The position numbers and the translations under genes were made by a program. A DNA stretch of 64,000 bases from Erigeron canadensis (taxonomy: Eukaryota; Streptophyta; Magnoliopsida; Asterales; Asteraceae): the NCBI RefSeq assembly GCF_010389155.1, contig NC_057768.1, positions 17,543,664 to 17,607,663 on the forward strand, in the 5' to 3' direction. Positions 58,573-64,000 of the stretch are shown piece after piece (positions within the stretch are counted from its first letter, which is position 1; each line of letters begins with the position of its first letter). The notes beneath the pieces are model-generated. The model ran no database searches, was not told where the DNA came from, and was given only the letters and a program-made list of their open reading frames with translations.

Positions 58573-59303
58573 TGTTATCAGCACGCTCTAAAACCTTAAA
58601 TAAATTTTTTTTCCGGTCGAACAAAATTTTTGAGCATGCACATTGAAGTACAACTGGATCTTTACAACTCGGTGATAAAGGTACAATTCTCAACTAAAAA
58701 TTTTAATTGTATGTTGTTTCTAATACAGTCGTCAATACCGGATCAATTAAATATCATGAAAGTTCTAATTAGCCGTATGCATTAAGTTATGGAACACATA
58801 TATGATTAAATCTGAATATAAAACCAAGCGATTAATTTAAAGCTTTATAGTTTAATTTGTTGTTGAATTCATATTAAACAATCGGAAAAATTTATTGATC
58901 TATTGTTGGATTTCATGAAAAAACCTATAAAACAAGCCAACGACTGGTATGATTTTGACATGGTCAAATCATAAATTAATTTTCTCATTCATAATCTATA
59001 GAGGAGACGAGTTTAATATTGCTTAGTTTTATCGCTATATATATTTTTTTGGTGTCATCGCATGTTAGCAATTTTATATATGCATACGGTATCATAAAAT
59101 ATGGTTTTTAGCTAGGTAACTATTGAATCATATTATGTGTTTGAATCCTTCACCAATTCTGTTAGTGGTTTATTATAAAGATCAATTTGTTTTTCGTTGA
59201 AGTTTAGAATTCAATTATAAGAGGAATAGTTTAAAATCCTAGTTATATTTGATATAATTCAATCTCATATTGCTTGATATTGCTTGCTTCGTATCATCCT
59301 TTA
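58573..59303. other. Non-coding remnant downstream of the short LTR
   Basis: About 730 bp, AT-rich, beginning with the primer-like site. Probably leader or interior of the truncated copia element; no frame supports gag. Confidence 0.35.
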
Positions 59304-59488
59304 TTAGAGTTTAGACTCGTGTCAAATACACGGATGTTATAACATTATTAATATAAGAATTTATACATGAAGAAATATACTTATACATTAAATGTAAAAA
59401 TATGTTTAAAAAAGAATTGAGATATTAAATGTAAAGCTGAATGTTAAATAGAAGATTTTGTATCTCGTTTGACTCTAATTAATAATAA
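59304..59488 (-). mobile_element. Helitron 3' end on the minus strand (partial)
   Basis: Read on the minus strand, the hairpin CCGTGTATTTGACACG is followed by AGTCTAAACTCTAA and then T, a CTAA|T Helitron terminus. It is similar to the clearer copy at 63677. The element would continue to higher coordinates but is soon interrupted by MULE 3; its 5' end was not found. Confidence 0.45.
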
Positions 59489-61141
59489 GAGAAAATTTCA
59501 TTAGATTACTCCGTGGTTTTCTATTTTATCATTTTTTTACCCTATCGTTTTTTTATTATTATTTCACCTTGTGGTGACTTTTTGTATCACTAGAAACCCC
59601 TCACTTTAACAGCCGTTAATATGGATCCGTTAAGCCCCTTATATGCATTGCACATGAGGTTCATTTCGTCTTTTTACTATCTTCTTCCCCAAAACCCTTT
59701 TTCTCTTCCATTTTCCGGATCCAATTCATACAAGGTGAAGTAAAGAAATATAAAATCCAACACACAAGACCATAAACAATAAGTATAAAAAAAACTCAGC
59801 CAACCATTGAAAAATTGTTAACATATTAAAACATCACTTTGAAGAGCAATTAAAAGAATCAGATAAATTGCAAAAATAATATAAAGAGAAAACTAAAAGT
59901 GGGTATTGTTGTTCATCATCCTCATCATCAAGAATTTAACCTTCACCGACAAACAATACCACCGATTAGATCTCAAATAATACATGTACAAACATATATA
60001 GATCTGTATCGAAATCATGTTCAAAAAAAAGAAGATTTGTATCTTATAAATTAAGCGTATATCTCTAATATCAATCTGTAACCACCAAATACCTTTTCCA
60101 CCATTACAATCTATCCAAACTCGATCATAAAAACTAACAATGGGTTTTGCCCCAAAGTTATATTAATAAAGATATGACTTGGGTTCCTCTCATGGATGGC
60201 CGGAGATGGGTATTCTGACGAGATGAAAACTATACCCACAAAAATCCATTCATTCCCAAAAAGCTGAAGGGGCGGTACAAAATACCCGAGCCGGATCAGA
60301 ATCTATTTCTGATAAACCTTATTACACAAACTGGCGACACGATGGGACGGAAACGGCAGTGGAAGGATGGTTATTTTTATTGGATCTGTGAACATAAACA
60401 TACTATAAAGGCAACACTTTCTTCAATGAAGATGACTATGTGTATTGAGGTCAGTGTGGATCTTGGAACACCCACTAGGTTGGACCCAAAATCATGGAAT
60501 AGTATAATCGTAAATTTGTTTCCTGAAGATGACTAGTATTTGCAGCCAAAGCCACTTGTTGTGAAGAAAAAAACAGAGCAGCAGCAGCAAAAGTGGCTTT
60601 TGAATCAAAGTTTAAATCTTTTGACAAATTTGGTTTCTGGGTTTTGTCAAGAATTGATTGGGGAATAATAAATCTGGTTCTTCATTTTTGAGTTTTGGGT
60701 GTTGGTGTTGAAAGTAAGATATTTGAGCCAAAGAAATTGGTTGTTGTTTGCCATTTTTGTTTTCTTGAAATTGAATGAAGAAATGAGGATGTAAGTGTAT
60801 GATATGTTTGTTATAAATATAAGTTATTGGATTGGGGAAGAAAAAGAGTTTTTGGGAATAAAATAAAGAAAGATTGGGGAAGAAAAGAGTTTTTGGGAAA
60901 AAAGAGATTTGATCTAATTGTTTGAAATAGATGAAATGGATGTTTTAGAAGAAAATGACTAATTTACCCTCATGTGCAATGCATGTGAGGGGCTTAACGG
61001 ATCTAAATTAATGGCTGTTAAAGTGAGGGGTTTTCAGTGATACAAAAAGTCACCACATGGTAAAATAATAATAAAAAAAACGACATGGTAAAAAAATGAT
61101 AAAACAGAAAACCACAGGGTGATCTAATGAAATTTTCTTTC
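59489..61141 (+). mobile_element. MULE 3, non-autonomous, 1.65 kb
   Basis: Inverted repeats of about 190 bp: 59489 begins GAGAAAATTTCATTAGATTA and 61141 ends with its complement (2-bp indel near the tip). A 9-bp target duplication TAATAATAA flanks it (59480-59488, 61142-61150). The termini are related to those of MULE 2. No transposase, but a broken frame of 121 codons (60174-60536) lies inside on the plus strand. Confidence 0.9.
60174..60536 (+). pseudogene. Broken 121-codon frame carried by MULE 3, unrecognised
   Basis: From ATG at 60174 the frame reads MTWVPLMDGRRWVF, meets a TGA at 60216, and continues in the same frame through NPFIPKKLKGRYKIPEPDQN and MGRKRQWKDGYFYWICEHKH to LFPEDD and a stop at 60534-60536. 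One stop in otherwise continuous, non-repetitive coding-like sequence suggests either a captured host gene fragment (Pack-MULE) or a decayed MULE accessory gene. I do not recognise the family. The Trp/Tyr-rich basic central part and acidic C-terminus are the only visible traits. Confidence 0.45.
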
Positions 61142-61338
61142 TAATAATAATAACAATGATTATCCTATTTATATATGTATATTGTCACCAGTAAGTGGTT
61201 TTACTTTTTGTTTTAAGCCGTTAGATGAGGAATATATTCAATCTTAACCATTTAAAGTCTTCTTTTAAGACGGTAAGTTTGTTTGTTGCTTAATTAACAT
61301 TTGTGGATTAATGCATGTAGGAATACCGAACACCTTAA

Positions 61339-61609
61339 GGGCGCGTTTGGTCCACAGAATGTTTTTGGAAGAAATGAAATCTTTTGAAAGAATTGGAATA
61401 TGAAGGAATGGAATTTGACGGAATGTTTTTGATTTTTTGAATCTTCAAGTGAGGGACGGAATGAAATTCCTTCCCCTATCCCCAAGGAATGGAGATTCCA
61501 TCAAATGAGGGAATGTCAACATTTGATTCCTCCATATTTAACCAACCAAACACGCTAAGGAATGGAATTCAATTCCAATTCCATCAAATTTTGTGAACCA
61601 AACGTGACC
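61339..61609. mobile_element. Tourist/PIF-Harbinger-type MITE, 271 bp
   Basis: Ends GGGCGCGTTTGGTCCAC and GTGAACCAAACGTGACC are inverted repeats, with a TAA target duplication (61336-61338, 61610-61612). The interior has GGAATGGAATT / AATTCCATTCC repeats on both arms. Confidence 0.88.
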
Positions 61610-63159
61610 TAAGTTTTTGGATGATAGCTGGTTTTTTTAAAAAGTCAAAGTATGGACAGTTAAGAAAGAGATATTCCCACAGGGCTTAAAACGCAAAATC
61701 CGGGCTTCTAACTTTTGCATCATATAAATACAGCTATTGCAGGAGGGATTTCCCCATCACTACTCTCCCAAACAAATGTGACATGATTATGGTTTTGATA
61801 TAGAGTGTAGTTTGTTAGTTTAGGATGTGATGTCATTAATGGTTAATTTTGTAATATTGTTTGTAGATAAAGGCCATTATTTTTGTCATGTAATGGAATC
61901 TTGTGGTTGAGATTTTCAGTTTCGATTAGATGCAACTTATTTGAATTTGTAATGGTGAATTTGTGATGGTGTTCATGAGTTGTATTCATATGTAGTGTTT
62001 AATTCGTATAAAATTCTTATTCGTTGTGCATGTATCATGTTTGTTTTTTTTAATTTGTGCTTTTTAGATTGTTGGTTATGGATACAAACAGAATTGAAAC
62101 CGATTTAATCGACTTTTTTTTTTTTTTTCTGGCGAGTGATTTCTAATTACTAATATTGTAACGGATAATTCACAGGTTGATAATTGTATATGGAAACATA
62201 TCTAAGGAGCGACATACATTGAAGGAATATATTGAAAGTAGCAGACAATGTTCTAGTGATATAAAACAAGATGATAGATTTGCTAAGACGATTGAATTAG
62301 AAAATTGTGTTTATGGCTCATGTTTTGGATACTTAAATATTACTCGTATTATATATTTTCAACAACTAATGTACGTAATTAAAGTTCTAACTTTACAACC
62401 CCTTGTCTTCTTGTCTCTCATGATAATGTGATTAAAAATGGAAGTATTAAGTTTGGCAAATGTGTTGGCTTAGTTAAGTTAGAGTTTGCAAACGAGATTG
62501 AACAAAGAAGAAGGTGAAGTTGCAAGCGAGAATATTAGACTATATAGTTGTTATTTTATTCATCATTCAATTCATCCTTATTCCACTATTATAACATACT
62601 CACAACACTAAATGTATCAAGTTATGATGTTGTTTTACAACAGTTGAGGTCAACTTATATTTATATATTAGTTAGTTTGGGATTGAGGTATATGAATATA
62701 TCGACGTGCCAACCCCCGACTTATTAATCTGAACACAACATAAATACCAATTCTAAAAAATATAATATTGTAGGAGTAATTGGCACACAAAAAAAAATTA
62801 CCAGGTGACTTACATAACTCGGAACTTCCAATGAAAACATAATCGGGAAAGTAACTCAATCCACCCTCAAAACATTGCTTCTTCGAGAATTATTGTCATA
62901 ACGATGGAACCTTTAAGATGTGTTACTAGATACTAATTATTAAAATGCCTTGACCCAAAATTCAGTATGCGTTAGTTAATGATATATTTTGCCAAACTTC
63001 CAATTCTTCTAATACAACTATCGTTGAAGTTGTTTTTTATGTTTGGTTTTATGTTAAAAGGGCCTAATTTGTTTCTATTTTGTTATTTAAAAGTATAGCA
63101 TATGTTATGTAGGTTACTTAAGTATTTTATTAGGTGTAACCCGCATGGGTATTGCACTA
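61610..63159. other. Intergenic DNA; unassigned
   Basis: A promoter-like CATATAAATA lies near 61724, and an 84-codon plus-strand frame at 62177-62431 resembles nothing I know; neither is enough to call a gene. The right part ends in a Helitron-type terminus at 63160. Confidence 0.4.
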
Positions 63160-63160
63160 G
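63120..63160 (+). mobile_element. Helitron 3' terminus (plus strand), 5' end not found
   Basis: The hairpin ACCCGCATGGGT (about 63140-63151) is followed by ATTGCACTAG and then T. This fits a Helitron end; the start could lie anywhere in the preceding kilobases. Confidence 0.45.
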
Positions 63161-63676
63161 TTATAGTTTGATTACAACTAATAATAACAACAATGATTAT
63201 CCTAATTATAGTTTGATTATAATTATTAATAACAACAATATTACAATTAGTTCGATTACAATATAAAATAAAATATTGATATAGATATTAATTTGTATTA
63301 ATCTAAATGTTGTAACCTCTATAACTTATAGCTAAATTTTGTTATTATAAAGTATTAATTATTTTTGAATTGGATTAAAAGTGCAAATTAGTGATGGAAA
63401 ACCAAAAAATATAATTTATATTAATTATTTTTGAATTGGTTTAAATGTGTAAATTAGTGATGAAAAATCAAAAAGTGTAAATTAATTTAGACATGTGTTG
63501 ATTTAATTAATTTTGAGAAATTGAAAGCTGTGATTGGTCAATTGAAGTTAGGTAAGTTGCCTTTTAATATATATAAAAATAAAGATTTGCTAAGGTCAAC
63601 CTATCAACTAAATGAGTGAAATTAGTGAATTAATGTGATCGAGAATCAATGATGATATCTATTATAGTTCAACTTA
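63161..63676. repeat. AT-rich DNA with a 66-bp tandem duplication at about 63355-63485
   Basis: Two copies starting TTAATTATTTTTGAATTGG and ending in an AAATTAGTGATGRAAAA stretch lie head to tail. No genes. Confidence 0.7.
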
Positions 63677-64000
63677 CTAGATTTTAGACCCGTGTTCGAT
63701 ATTGGACACGAGGTTTACGATATTATCAATATTGAATCTTCATACATTTAATTCATAAAAACTTATAATTTTGAAAATATACGGTTCTAAGTGTTATACT
63801 TTACAAGTTGTAGTACAATAACCACATGTTCGTCACTATCATTACATATTGATGGGATTGTTTGTCGTTGTCAATCCACAAGACACATGCTACAATAATT
63901 TCTCTATTATATAATTTTTTGAAACCAATTGTACTCATAATGTGATATTATTATGAAAGATTATTAAGAATTAAAATATAAACATACTTGTGATCCTGTA
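63677..64000 (-). mobile_element. Helitron 3' end on the minus strand, running off the window
   Basis: The minus strand ends with a hairpin CCTCGTGTCC ... GAACACGGGT followed by CTAAAATCTAG and T at 63676. The element would extend to higher coordinates beyond the window. The same end type occurs at 59304. Confidence 0.5.

Noticed and set aside
62177..62431. 84-codon plus-strand frame
   Set aside because: No recognisable domain, no splice context, within transposon-rich DNA. Left as unassigned.

Overview
This window is nuclear DNA of a flowering plant, almost certainly a eudicot. It has spliced GT-AG genes, AT-rich intergenic DNA, Ty1/copia elements primed by initiator tRNA-Met, Mutator-like (MULE), hAT and Tourist/Harbinger elements, Helitrons and SINEs. 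The repeat types recall the daisy family (Asteraceae), but that is recollection and not proof. Only three host genes could be supported; most of the rest is transposon or its remains.

Layout. 1-11160: a decayed Sirevirus-like copia element on the minus strand (element A). It is interrupted by a 2.5-kb LTR-like insertion (4213-6720) and is itself inserted into the gag of an older copia element (B, 11161-11829). 11830-15169: duplicated leader-like sequence, a hAT transposase C-terminal remnant and a lone 1.2-kb copia LTR with its primer site (C). 15471-21931: a 1.36-kb MULE, a near-perfect foldback of about 485 bp, and a 4.0-kb MULE with a broken transposase, whose right end lies about 280 bp upstream of a gene start. 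22211-40343: a 22-exon importin gene (IPO7/IPO8 type, SAD2-like; 1031 codons reconstructed here). Its last intron is 9.3 kb because a second Sirevirus-like copia element (D, 31111-39681) sits in it in antisense. Introns also hold hAT-type MITEs, one of them nested inside element D.

40344-51641: gene-free DNA with Helitrons, a 4-kb inverted-repeat element containing a Helitron, a hAT-type MITE and a Tourist-type MITE, and a second inverted-repeat element broken by a SINE-like insertion with a 13-bp target duplication. 51905-53035: an intronless ANTH-domain clathrin-assembly gene. 53251-53460: a tRNA-derived SINE. 54543-55069: a two-exon minus-strand gene for a 90-residue membrane protein, probably with a further 5' UTR intron. 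57130 to the end: Helitron ends, a short copia LTR, a third MULE carrying a broken 121-codon frame, a Tourist MITE and tandem repeats.

The three genes show no shared pathway: nuclear import, endocytic coat assembly and an uncharacterised membrane protein. The most notable structures are arrays of short palindromes in the leader and LTRs of the Sirevirus-like elements, the antisense retroelement that makes up most of the importin gene's last intron, and the MULE family whose long termini share a common phrase. I found no convincing evidence for an entirely new system. Splice structures and element boundaries were worked out by eye.
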